Assembly: GCA_032654645.1 (NCBI GenBank)
Contig: JAULAW010000013.1
Location: forward strand, 186,001 to 250,000
Length of the DNA stretch: 64,000 nt
Origin: CAITJF01 sp032654645
Lineage (GTDB): Bacteria > Pseudomonadota > Gammaproteobacteria > Burkholderiales > Gallionellaceae
Direction: 5' to 3'
Of the stretch, positions 43,211 to 51,654 are shown in pieces. Below the pieces are notes generated by a model. That model saw only the letters and a list, made by a program, of their open reading frames with translations, had not been told where the DNA came from and ran no database searches. The translations under genes and the position numbers were made by a program. Position 1 is the stretch's first letter. The number at the start of each line of letters is the position of its first letter.

Positions 43211-45358
43211 TTACAGCCACGTTTTTACCCCGTCGGCACCGCCGATATGATGTTTCAGCAGGCGGCATTGCGCATCGGGAACAGCCTTAAGCACCTCGGC
43301 ATAAATCGATTCCAGCGCCAGGTCCTCGCCGGAGAAAAAGTTTTCTTGGCCGATGTAATCGTACAGCCCGGAATGGCTCATGACATCAATCACCTGTTTC
43401 TTCAGGCCGCTGAAAACTACCCGGATGCCGTTGGCGCGCAGCCTCTCCACTATGTGGTGAATGACCTCGTCACCCGATGCATCAAGCTGGTTGATACCGT
43501 TCGATACAATCAGGATGTGCCTTGCGCGAGGGTTGTTTGATACAGCTTCCAGGATGGCATCCTCGAAATAAGACACATTGGCGAAATAGAGTGAACCGTC
43601 ATAGCGGATGGCGATGATGTTCTCGCTGACTGGCAGGTTATGCACCTTTGCGTCGCGTAAAGTGCCGTCGTGATAACGGCCAAGGATAGCAATACGCGGT
43701 GTCATGGTGCGGTAGAGATAGAGAAGAATGGCCAGGCCGGCCCCGACCATGATGCCATTGTCGAGATGAGGGGCAAATGCCAGGGTGGCGGCAAAGGTCA
43801 CAACCGAGGCGATACCGTCGTGCTTGTGGATGTGCCAGGCATGCCCGATTGCCTTGAAGTTGATCAGGCCAACCACCGCCAGCATAATCACTGCCGCCAG
43901 CACCGCCTGGGGCAAGTGATACAACAGCGGGGTGAGGAACATCAGGGTAAGCAGCACGATCACTCCGGTGAATACCGAAGACATGCCGGTTTTGGCGCCA
44001 GCATTGAGGTTTACTGCGGAACGGGAAAAAGAGCCGCTGGCCGGGAACGATTGACTGAAGCTGCCGATGATGTTGGCGAATCCCTGCCCGATCAATTCCT
44101 GATTCGGGTCGATGCGATCCTTGGTTTTCGCCGCCATCGCCTTGGCGATGGAGATGGCCTCCATGAAACCCACCAGAGAGATTACCAGCGCACCTGATAG
44201 CAGCGCCGCCATCATGTCCCAACTGAATTCTGGAACATCGAACTGCGGTAATCCGGCGGGAATAGACCCCACCACCTCGCCTCCGCCGACCAGCAAGAGT
44301 TCACCCTTGCCCACTTTCTTGATGCGCCAGCGGTAGCCGTCGGCCTTTTCGGCCTTGGGAACCTGCCCGGCCAGATAATATTTGCCAGGCTGCCCACCGG
44401 CTGCGGGCACCTGCTCGAAAATAAACTTGCGCATGGAACGGGCGAGCTTGCGGTTCTCGCTTTCGGCATCCTTGAGTTCCAGCCTGAGCAACTCGATTTC
44501 ATAGTTCAGCGCGGCAGTATGCTGCGAGCTGTTTCCAAGGGCTTTCAGGTATTGCTTGAATTCCGCCGATTTGGCGTCAAGCTTGCTGTTTAGCTCGCCG
44601 ATTCTGGTTTCTGTTTGGGAAAATTTGTCGGCGAGATTTTTTACCTCGGCGTCCATGATTTCCTCGATTCTGCCCTTGCCGTTATGCTCAAAACCGATAG
44701 CCCAGCTCACGGTCGTGGTAAGCGCAACGGCGATCAGCACGCCGGGCATTTTTGGGGCGAATTTTTTCAGCCCCCACATGATGGTGAAAGCCGAGATGCC
44801 TATCAGCAGCGTCGGGATATGCGTATCACCAATCTGTTGCAGCACACCCCAGATATCCTGAATGAAATGTTCGCTGCGCCCCATGGAAACACCGAACAGC
44901 TTGTTGAGCTGGGACAGGCCGATGATGATGGCGGCGGCATTAGTGAAGCCGATGATTACAGGGTGGGAAAGAAAATTGACCACCACCCCGAGTTTGAACA
45001 TGCCCAGTGCAAGCTGGATGATACCCACCATCAACGCAAGCAAGATCGCTAGCGCGATGAACCGGCTCGATCCGCTGGCAGCCAAAGGGGCGAGCACGGA
45101 TGCTGTCAGCAGCGAGACCACCGCAACCGGGCCGGTGGCAAGCTGCGCGGACGAGCCCCACAGGGCGGCGATGATGCCGGGAAGAAAGGCCGCATACAAA
45201 CCGTAATAGGCAGGCAAACCGGCAAGCTGGGCATAGGCCATTGACTGGGGAATCAGCACCAGGGCGACAGTAATACCGGCCACCAGATCGGCTTTGACAT
45301 TTTCCCCGCGCAGAGGAAACCATCGGAGGAAAGGCAGCAAGCGAGCAAATTGATTCAT
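43211..45358 (-). CDS. SulP-family anion transporter with a coiled-coil insertion
   Basis: 715 residues, about 150 more than usual. SulP transmembrane core (GITVALVLIPQSMAYAQLAGL near 29-49; MEAISIAKAMAAKTKDRID near 400) and a C-terminal STAS domain (residues 570-690). Odd: after the helix ending near residue 225 there is a charged, heptad-like insert (DAEVKNLADKFSQTETRIGE..., LLRLELKDAESENRKLARS) with a following beta-rich part, so the extra domain sits in one loop. Substrate probably sulfate or a related anion, judged from the sulfur context. Upstream, a GIY-YIG gene lies 6 nt away. Confidence 0.9.
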   Translation of the reverse strand: MNQFARLLPFLRWFPLRGENVKADLVAGITVALVLIPQSMAYAQLAGLPAYYGLYAAFLPGIIAALWGSSAQLATGPVAVVSLLTASVLAPLAASGSSRFIALAILLALMVGIIQLALGMFKLGVVVNFLSHPVIIGFTNAAAIIIGLSQLNKLFGVSMGRSEHFIQDIWGVLQQIGDTHIPTLLIGISAFTIMWGLKKFAPKMPGVLIAVALTTTVSWAIGFEHNGKGRIEEIMDAEVKNLADKFSQTETRIGELNSKLDAKSAEFKQYLKALGNSSQHTAALNYEIELLRLELKDAESENRKLARSMRKFIFEQVPAAGGQPGKYYLAGQVPKAEKADGYRWRIKKVGKGELLLVGGGEVVGSIPAGLPQFDVPEFSWDMMAALLSGALVISLVGFMEAISIAKAMAAKTKDRIDPNQELIGQGFANIIGSFSQSFPASGSFSRSAVNLNAGAKTGMSSVFTGVIVLLTLMFLTPLLYHLPQAVLAAVIMLAVVGLINFKAIGHAWHIHKHDGIASVVTFAATLAFAPHLDNGIMVGAGLAILLYLYRTMTPRIAILGRYHDGTLRDAKVHNLPVSENIIAIRYDGSLYFANVSYFEDAILEAVSNNPRARHILIVSNGINQLDASGDEVIHHIVERLRANGIRVVFSGLKKQVIDVMSHSGLYDYIGQENFFSGEDLALESIYAEVLKAVPDAQCRLLKHHIGGADGVKTWL

Positions 45359-45364
45359 GGCATT

Positions 45365-46546
45365 TTATCCCCGCGCCGCACTATCCATCGTGCCAGCCCA
45401 GCCATTGCGCCTGCACCGAAACATTTCACACGCAACCGCATCGTACCTGTGCCGCAAGATCGTGCCATCGAGCAGCATTACAATAGCCGCCTCAATCACC
45501 GGAAGAGGAAGCAAAAACCACTCTCTCGGCCTGAACGGCTTGCCGAATCGATCCATGATTTCGATGTCCAGTCGTGCTTCGGCAAAAAATCGGTGTATCA
45601 AGCTTTCAAATTTGTTGGCATTGAGATTGATCGCATCATAACTGCGGACGGGATGAACCGGAGCCATCAGGAAAGTCGGATCATCCTTCGCCCCGCGAAT
45701 GCGGTCTTCAAATGAACCCGTGGTAAAACCAATCTTGAAAAGCTGGCCGTCAAGCTTGGCGATCTCGGGTGATGGCGAGAGGCTCCGCACAACGTAAATA
45801 CATCCCGTGATGCGCTCGTTAATTTGAAGCTCGCGTAGCGACTCGTTTGCCCCCTCGCCCGCTTGCGGGAGAGGGTTGGGGTGAGGGAAACGGGCATTCT
45901 CATCAATAAGGGTGGTAACTTTGCCATACCCGTTCGGCCCGACCATAGTGGTGAAGGTCGGTGTAGGATCGAACAGAGGCCCGGCATTCGGCTCGGACAA
46001 ACGACGGCCGATAGGGTCTTTGTAAAGCTCCGTCGCCAATGATCTGAGCAGGTTTTTCCCCTCGGTGCCGTTCTCGAAAATCAGTCTGAGTCGCGCATTG
46101 CGCTTCCCGTTGCGAATATGGGGGTCGTTCTCCGCCACGCCCTCATAGCGCTCGATACCGGCAAGCGGCAGGAAGAAATCGAAAATATCGTTCAGCTTGT
46201 CAAAACTGGTATCGCAGGTTTGATCGGCTTTGACGTCGCGGCAGTAAACCTCCTCACCGTCGGTCGCCAAAAAGATACGCGGAGCATGCTTCTTCGCCAG
46301 CGGATCGTCCGCCATCGCATCCACCGACATAGCGGCCTGCCCCTTTTCGGCGACACGAAAAAATAATTTGTTTTTCCAGAGCAACTCGCCAGGCTCCTTT
46401 GCATGATTGGTCGTGCCCTGCCTGAGCTTTGTTACCGTGGCCTTCGGCGCATCGTAAATCTCTAAAAAATGAAAGATGAACGTGCCCGCGTCAAACGGCG
46501 TTTCCACCAGATCTTTGAGCGAAGATTCGATTTCGGCAATGTTCAT
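45365..46546 (-). CDS. Putative GIY-YIG nuclease-domain protein (T5orf172/MUG113 type)
   Basis: 393 residues. The C-terminal half has the GIY-YIG-like pattern GCIYVVRSLS...LFKIGFTTGSFEDRI, placed as in T5orf172-type domains. The N-terminal half resembles nothing I can name. Between them an 83-bp repeat adds ARFPHPNPLPQAGEGANES plus flanks in frame. The extreme C-terminus (NGWAGTMDSAARG) is encoded by a repeat (45378-45410) shared with the RAYT gene end. Likely part of a restriction or phage-defence remnant. Confidence 0.65.
   Translation of the reverse strand: MNIAEIESSLKDLVETPFDAGTFIFHFLEIYDAPKATVTKLRQGTTNHAKEPGELLWKNKLFFRVAEKGQAAMSVDAMADDPLAKKHAPRIFLATDGEEVYCRDVKADQTCDTSFDKLNDIFDFFLPLAGIERYEGVAENDPHIRNGKRNARLRLIFENGTEGKNLLRSLATELYKDPIGRRLSEPNAGPLFDPTPTFTTMVGPNGYGKVTTLIDENARFPHPNPLPQAGEGANESLRELQINERITGCIYVVRSLSPSPEIAKLDGQLFKIGFTTGSFEDRIRGAKDDPTFLMAPVHPVRSYDAINLNANKFESLIHRFFAEARLDIEIMDRFGKPFRPREWFLLPLPVIEAAIVMLLDGTILRHRYDAVACEMFRCRRNGWAGTMDSAARG
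45815..45897. repeat. 83-bp palindromic repeat, copy 2, inside the GIY-YIG gene
   Basis: Same length and almost the same sequence as 30707-30789, read on the same strand and in the same frame. It interrupts the link between the N-terminal half and the GIY-YIG-like domain. Confidence 0.9.
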
Positions 46547-46611
46547 TTGGGGTGACTATCAAAAGGGACGGTGAATAATGTGTGCAATATCGTTTTGCCA
46601 ATAACAGCCGA

Positions 46612-46641
46612 GTAGGGTGGGCACGTTTTTGTGCCCACGCG
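46612..46641. repeat. REP copy flanking the RAYT gene (downstream side)
   Basis: Stem GTGGGCAC-loop-GTGCCCAC within GTAGGGTGGGCACGTTTTTG and following bases. Its inverse copy lies on the other side of the RAYT gene at 47218-47247. Confidence 0.85.
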
Positions 46642-46648
46642 TACAGCA

Positions 46649-47191
46649 TCAATCATATGTCTGCACAGCACTATCCATCGCACCAACCCAGTCATGCGCA
46701 TATACCCCATCACGCACATAGCGGTGAAATGTCGAATGAGGCCAATCAGCCGCACGTTGTGCGTGCCCGTGTTTAACCGGGTTGAAATGAATGTAATCAA
46801 CATGGCGGGCAAAATCATTTTCATCGCGAATTTGATGTTCCCAAAATCGCCGTTGCCAGATGGTCGATTCGCGATGTTTGAGTTTTGATGCGGTGATCCA
46901 ATCGGTACGACGATAATTCTCTCCACAAGCCAAAGAAACCGCGCGCTTTATTTTCATCCAACGGGTGGGAAAATCGGCATCACCGTCAGGCAATGTCCAC
47001 ACGCAATGCAAATGGTCAGGTAACAATACCCATGCATCAATGACGAAAGGACGCGCCACACGCACCGTTTCAATTGCAGTGCGCAATGCATTGCGAATTG
47101 CTACTTCACATAGAATCGGCTGCCGCCGGTAAGCAACCACGGTAAAGAAATAGCTTGAGCCAGCGACCGTTGCACGGCGATAACGTGACAT
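46649..47191 (-). CDS. REP-associated tyrosine transposase (RAYT)
   Basis: 180 residues, IS200/IS605-like Y1 HUH fold. Seen: start MSRYRRATVAGSSYFFTVV, the HUH-type metal site in LLPDHLHCVW near 57-66, and the Tyr nucleophile region in VDYIHFNPVKHG near 130. Such enzymes bind and cut REP palindromes. REP copies on both sides in inverted orientation (46612-46641 and 47218-47247) make this a typical RAYT-REP unit. The C-terminal end (HDWVGAMDSAVQTYD) lies in a repeat shared with the GIY-YIG gene. Confidence 0.92.
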   Translation of the reverse strand: MSRYRRATVAGSSYFFTVVAYRRQPILCEVAIRNALRTAIETVRVARPFVIDAWVLLPDHLHCVWTLPDGDADFPTRWMKIKRAVSLACGENYRRTDWITASKLKHRESTIWQRRFWEHQIRDENDFARHVDYIHFNPVKHGHAQRAADWPHSTFHRYVRDGVYAHDWVGAMDSAVQTYD

Positions 47192-47217
47192 GGTTGTTTA
47201 CTCTAAAATGTTGCATC

Positions 47218-47247
47218 CGCGTGGGCACAAAAACGTGCCCACCCTAC
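47218..47247. repeat. REP copy flanking the RAYT gene (upstream side)
   Basis: Inverse of 46612-46641: CGCGTGGGCACAAAAACGTG followed by CCCACCCTAC. It touches the 3' end of the decayed dinD gene. Confidence 0.85.
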
Positions 47248-47959
47248 ACTGCTTCCTTTTTCACCCTTTTGCGCGCCGCCGCTTCGGGGAGTTGCTTGTA
47301 GTTTTCCTTGCTGGCGATGCGCTTCCCGGATTTTTTCTCCAGGTCGCACCGCGCACGCCCTGCTACTGCCCCTCCTTTTACGGCTGCATCGCGGTTTTCG
47401 ACATAGCCCTGCGCATCCTTGTTGCGCGCAATCTCGGTTGTGGAAGCTTCGCCCAGCATAGTAAAAATCAGTTCCAGATCATTCATGTGGTCGCGCAGAT
47501 TGTCCGCCGGTTTGTCGAGGCTCTTGAATTCCTTGTACTCGGCAGGCGTCATGCCAAAAGTAGCGCGACTGATTTCAGCGGTGAGGATGGAGTATTCGCG
47601 CTATTCCTTCACGCCGCGCTTTTTCCGTTCGTTGGTCAATTCGTCGCGGATGGCGATGCCGCGCACCCGCTTTTCGATCCATTCGTCGCTGTAACCCTTG
47701 GCCTTATTTGCTCGGTATCCGCCACATCTGTGAGCCGTTGTTTCCCGTCAGGCGCGGTCATTTTCAAAGCGTTACAATTTGTAACGCTTTCATTACCCTC
47801 GGCCAGCAGCCGTTTTTTGAGCACCCGCCAATAAACTTGTGGGTTCTGACTCTCCGATAAAGCTGCAACAACATCCACGACAGCAAATAGCCAGCGTTGA
47901 GCTTCGTCGTCCCAGATTGAACGGATACGCTTCGATTCAAACAGCTTGATGTTGCTCAT
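47244..47959 (-). pseudogene. dinD: dinD-like gene, broken by an internal deletion and a stop
   Basis: N-terminal piece (47959 to about 47705): MSNIKLFESKRIRSIWDDEAQ and LFAVVDVVAALSES, the BRO-N-like domain of DinD. C-terminal piece (about 47700-47244): AKGYSDEWIEKR, then EYSILTAEISRATFGMTPAEY and LDKPADNLRDHMNDLEL. The middle region expected between DVADTEQ and AKGYSDEW is missing with a frame change, and a TAG interrupts GVKE*REYS near 47600. DinD is a DNA-damage-induced inhibitor of RecA; this copy is unlikely to work. Confidence 0.85.
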
Positions 47960-47977
47960 GGCATTACTCCTCGCGCT

Positions 47978-48205
47978 TCAGCCACCCTCCAGCATGCCGG
48001 ACAGCTCCTCCAAGTCGTGAGTGCGGCGAAACTCCAGTCCATGCAGGAACATGACCGCTTTCAACGCTTTTTCGACTGCCTGCTGGGCATGAAAGCAAGC
48101 CACGGCAAAGTCTACCATTGCGGAATCCAGTAATGCGCGAAATGCAGCTTCGTCACGCCGGGCCAGACGCATGAAGCGCTCGGCCTCTTCACGCTGCGGT
48201 GTCAT
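47978..48205 (-). CDS. Short HEPN-domain protein, putative toxin partner of MNT
   Basis: 75 residues. HEPN pattern: EEAERFMRLARRDEAAFRALL, then FACFHAQQAVEKALKA-like helix and RRTHDLEELSGML. Family members are usually about 130 residues; here the last helices are missing, so it may be truncated. Starts inside the last 17 nt of the MNT gene, as expected for a MNT-HEPN toxin-antitoxin pair. Confidence 0.75.
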   Translation of the reverse strand: MTPQREEAERFMRLARRDEAAFRALLDSAMVDFAVACFHAQQAVEKALKAVMFLHGLEFRRTHDLEELSGMLEGG

Positions 48206-48554
48206 ATAACACCTTTCCTTCTTTTTTCGCCCAGTACGGAACCGTGCCTGGCACCTGGCTGCGACGATCAAACTCCGCCTCGGAATAAAGCAGCAAATCC
48301 ACGCCTACGCCCACACGCCCGATGGCTGCTTTCAAACGCAGGTACTCCGCCGCCTTATCCGGCAAGTCCCGCTCGATGACCATTAAATCGAGATCAGAAT
48401 CTTTGTCCGCCTCCCCGCGTGCCTGTGAGCCAAATAAAATCACCCGTGCAGGGGAAGCTATGTTTGCGACGATGCGATCCACGGCAGACTGCAATTTTTC
48501 TGGTGTCAACGAATTGTTCTGCAAAATTGCTCTCCTTGTCCAAGTATTATCCAT
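48189..48554 (-). CDS. MNT-type minimal nucleotidyltransferase (antitoxin-like)
   Basis: 121 residues from MDNTWTRRAILQNN. Catalytic signature GSQARGEADKDSDLDLMV near residue 40-55, with the two acidic residues for metal binding. MNT proteins AMPylate or otherwise neutralise HEPN RNases in two-gene modules; the HEPN gene overlaps its 3' end. Lies in the accessory island between the two SulP genes. Confidence 0.88.
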   Translation of the reverse strand: MDNTWTRRAILQNNSLTPEKLQSAVDRIVANIASPARVILFGSQARGEADKDSDLDLMVIERDLPDKAAEYLRLKAAIGRVGVGVDLLLYSEAEFDRRSQVPGTVPYWAKKEGKVLYDTAA

Positions 48555-48572
48555 CATACCCCAGCGCAGCAC

Positions 48573-48674
48573 CGCACTATCCGTCGCACCAGCACAGTCC
48601 CGCGCTTACATCCCAACTCGCAAATGGCGGTGAAATGTCGAATCCGCGTGGGCACAAAAACATGCCAACCCTTC
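48573..48674. repeat. REP-type repeat block upstream of the MNT gene
   Basis: Contains GCACTATCCGTCGCACCAGC (related to 45378-45410 and 46670-46702), GCGGTGAAATGTCGAAT (also near 46723), and a degenerate REP at 48645-48674 (CGCGTGGGCACAAAAACATG). These are likely products of the same RAYT family activity. Confidence 0.75.
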
Positions 48675-48679
48675 ACAGC

Positions 48680-48763
48680 TACAATCAGGTCAGTTCTGGC
48701 TATCTCGCCGCGCATCGGCCACCAAGTGAGGAACGGCAGGATGCGGGCGACGCGTTTATTCAT
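48680..48763 (-). pseudogene. 5' relic of a third SulP gene
   Basis: The ATG at 48761-48763 overlaps the stop of the complete SulP gene (ATGA). It opens with MNKRVARILPFLTWWPMRG and continues EIARTDLIVA. This matches the N-terminus of the other SulP proteins here (FARLLPFLRWFPLRGENVKADLVAG). After about 28 codons it runs into REP sequence, so the rest of the gene is lost or displaced. Confidence 0.75.
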
Positions 48764-50547
48764 GACTCTCTCGGCTCCCCGTTGGGAAGGTATGTATGGC
48801 ATTCGGAAAAAATTCGAGCCTTGCAGGAACGGCAAATTTCTGAATCCAGTGTGCTGTAAACCGGCTTGATCCAGTTCGACATGACGGGGAAAAAACCGCC
48901 CTCACCGATGTCATCAAGTTTGTCCGACTTGCGCAGGAATCTGTAGATGGAATCCTTGCAGCGGTAAAAATACAGGCCACCGCCCAACTTGCGGCGGCGG
49001 CGCGCCTCCTGAGCCAGCATTTCCGCACCCGCCACGTCCACAAAATTGATGTTGCTGGCAACAATCAGCACGGATTTTTTTAGCGGATGAATTTCGTCGA
49101 TCTGCATCAGCCCACCCTGCACATGGTCAACGGCCCCAAAGAAGATTGCGCCGTTGATGCGCACCATACTTAATTGCGGGCATTCAGGATGATCATAGGC
49201 GCTCACAAAATGGTAGGCGCCCTCCTCTTTTGCCGGAACCACAGGAACGATATTCGGGCGTGAAGCACGGTACAAGTAGATGGAAAGGGAAAGCAGGATG
49301 CCGAAAAAAATCCCCTGTTCCAAATCGACCAGCGTACCCAGCAATGTCACCCACAGCACCACCGTCTCGCTGCGGCTGGTCTTGCCGATGGATACGATGT
49401 GGTGAAAATCGATCAGCCCCCAAGCCACCAGAAACAGGATGCCCGCCATGGCGGCGGTAGGCAGGTATGCGGCAAGCGGCGCCACCAATAACAGGATCAA
49501 CACCAGAAAGATCGAAGCGAATACGGTGGCCAGCGGTGTTTTCGCACCGGCAGCGAAGTTGACACCGCTGCGGTTGAACGAGCCGCATGAGGCGTAACTG
49601 GAAAAAAAACTGCCCACCAAATTCGACAACCCCTGGCCGATGAATTCCTGGTTTCCGTCTATGCGCTGCCCGGATTTTACGGCGATGGCACGCGAGATGG
49701 AAACCGCTTCGGTCAGCGCCAGCAAGGTGACCACCAATGCCGGAAACACCACCTGTTGCATCGTCGCGTAGGAAAAGTCCGGCAAGGAGAAAGGGGGAGG
49801 ATTTGTCGGCAACGCCCCTACGGTTTTGATCTGGGTGGATGCCGTGCCGATTTCCGCGTTGAAAAGATAAGCCACAATACTGCCGATCACCATCGCCACG
49901 ATCATATAAGGCAGTCTGGGGATAAGTTTTTTCGCCAAAATACCGGCGGCCAGGGTGATAACACCTACCGCCGTGACATACAGATTGATATTGCCGAACT
50001 GCAATACCAGTTGCTCGATCACCACGTGAAACGGCGCGCCGCGCGCGATGTTGAGGCCGAAGAAATTCTTGACCTGGCTGGCCGCGATGAGCAGCGCAGC
50101 TCCGGCGGTAAAACCGATCACCACGGTATGCGAAATGAAATTCACCAGCACACCCATGCGCGCCAGCCCCAATATGAACTGAAACAACCCGGTCAGAAAG
50201 GTCAGGGTCAGCACCATGCTGATGAACTGCGGCGAACCCGGATCTGCGAGAGGGCTCATTGCTGCAAACACAGCGATGGATATAGCGGTGGTGGGCCCGG
50301 AAACCAGATGCCAGCTGGATCCGAACAGCGCGGCAATGATGGCGGGCGCCATCGCCGCGTAAAGGCCGTATTCGGGCGGCATCCCCGCAATGGTTGCGAA
50401 TGCCACCCCCTGAGGCAGCACGATCAATGCACCGGTGATGCCGGCGATCAGGTCATCTTTGGTGGTGGCGCGGTTGACCATCGGCCACCAGCGCAGGAAA
50501 GGGAAAATCCTGTTGAACAAACCGGAAGTGTTGGGAGAAATGATCAC
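48760..50547 (-). CDS. SulP-family anion transporter with STAS domain and Cys-rich tail
   Basis: 595 residues. Transmembrane core (GITGALIVLPQGVAFATIAGM near 34; VSISRAIAVKSGQRIDGNQEF near 285) and STAS domain (residues 450-555). The last 40 residues hold CRSCKARIFSEC, a possible metal-binding or redox motif not usual in SulP proteins. It follows soeC by 117 nt in the direction of transcription, so export of the sulfate made after sulfite oxidation is plausible (inference). Confidence 0.9.
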   Translation of the reverse strand: MIISPNTSGLFNRIFPFLRWWPMVNRATTKDDLIAGITGALIVLPQGVAFATIAGMPPEYGLYAAMAPAIIAALFGSSWHLVSGPTTAISIAVFAAMSPLADPGSPQFISMVLTLTFLTGLFQFILGLARMGVLVNFISHTVVIGFTAGAALLIAASQVKNFFGLNIARGAPFHVVIEQLVLQFGNINLYVTAVGVITLAAGILAKKLIPRLPYMIVAMVIGSIVAYLFNAEIGTASTQIKTVGALPTNPPPFSLPDFSYATMQQVVFPALVVTLLALTEAVSISRAIAVKSGQRIDGNQEFIGQGLSNLVGSFFSSYASCGSFNRSGVNFAAGAKTPLATVFASIFLVLILLLVAPLAAYLPTAAMAGILFLVAWGLIDFHHIVSIGKTSRSETVVLWVTLLGTLVDLEQGIFFGILLSLSIYLYRASRPNIVPVVPAKEEGAYHFVSAYDHPECPQLSMVRINGAIFFGAVDHVQGGLMQIDEIHPLKKSVLIVASNINFVDVAGAEMLAQEARRRRKLGGGLYFYRCKDSIYRFLRKSDKLDDIGEGGFFPVMSNWIKPVYSTLDSEICRSCKARIFSECHTYLPNGEPRES

Positions 50548-50664
50548 AGGATAATCCTAAGTGTTTTGTTCGGCTTGCATATATATTTGTGGATCATTCA
50601 AATCCAAACCGGACGAACCGGAACCAACAATAGAATGCTGTCTTCCGCACTGCGTTCCAGAATA

Positions 50665-51654
50665 TCAGGACACGCCCTGATAATAGAGATTCTGCGGGTG
50701 TTTCGCTTCCGCGAAAAAGCACCAGCGTTCCGCCAGTAGACCGGAAATTTGCGAGACGAGTGCGATACCCAGCCACAACGTGGAAGGATAGGACAAACTG
50801 AAGGCCAGCAACAGCAGCGGGACGGCAAACGCCAGCAGCAGAAAGCCCGCTTTCATCCTGCTCAAAAACGCCCCGCTCTTGCCGTGGAAAAACTCCCGCG
50901 TGTTGAATGAACCGCCCATCGCACCTTGGTCTGTCTGCACGATGCGCGGATGCTTGATGCCGATTGCCGTTTGCGTAGTCGATTTCGGCCTTAGCCGCGC
51001 ATTACGCCACAGCGACGAGCTGCGGCCAAGCAGGCCGAGCAGGGTTATGATGAGCGCCCAACCGGCAAAGAAGCCTACCTGCGATGGCGCGACCATGGCG
51101 GCGTACAGTGTAGCCAGCGTGAAACCGGATGCGCCGCCCAGCAGTATAAAATTGATCACCGTCAGCGGCGAATGCCATTCCTGCAAAAAACGTAAACAGG
51201 CGTAAACCATGCCGGTGCACACAAACAGGGCGAAGGCCAGTATCGTAGCGACGCCACCCAGTATGACCGTGACACTGATACCCAGCCCGCTGGTAGTCGC
51301 CACCAGCACCGGATCATACCCAAAGAAATGGGACACTCCATAGAGGAACGTTACCCCCATGAACGCGGGCAAAACGATGACTTCACGGGAAAGCCATGAG
51401 GTGCGCCACTGCGCCGCAGAACGCCAGGCACGTTCCGGGCGACCCAGGTGAAAAAATGAGGCGGCCAGCCCTGACATCGTGAACAGCAGCGCCAACAGGC
51501 TGCCCCACCCGTAAAAACGCGCATCCTGACGCGGCAGCAAATCAAACAGCGCATAGGACTGCTGGGTGTACAAAGCCAGAAACAAGCCTTGGCCGATGCC
51601 GATCAAGGTGGTGAGAAAAATAACTGAGAAGGCCGGATTCATGGTGGTTACCAA
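50665..51654 (-). CDS. soeC: SoeC, membrane anchor of sulfite dehydrogenase
   Basis: 329 residues, DmsC/NrfD-like, about eight transmembrane helices. Anchors SoeAB to the cytoplasmic membrane and passes electrons to quinone. The start overlaps the soeB stop by 7 nt. Confidence 0.9.
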   Translation of the reverse strand: MVTTMNPAFSVIFLTTLIGIGQGLFLALYTQQSYALFDLLPRQDARFYGWGSLLALLFTMSGLAASFFHLGRPERAWRSAAQWRTSWLSREVIVLPAFMGVTFLYGVSHFFGYDPVLVATTSGLGISVTVILGGVATILAFALFVCTGMVYACLRFLQEWHSPLTVINFILLGGASGFTLATLYAAMVAPSQVGFFAGWALIITLLGLLGRSSSLWRNARLRPKSTTQTAIGIKHPRIVQTDQGAMGGSFNTREFFHGKSGAFLSRMKAGFLLLAFAVPLLLLAFSLSYPSTLWLGIALVSQISGLLAERWCFFAEAKHPQNLYYQGVS

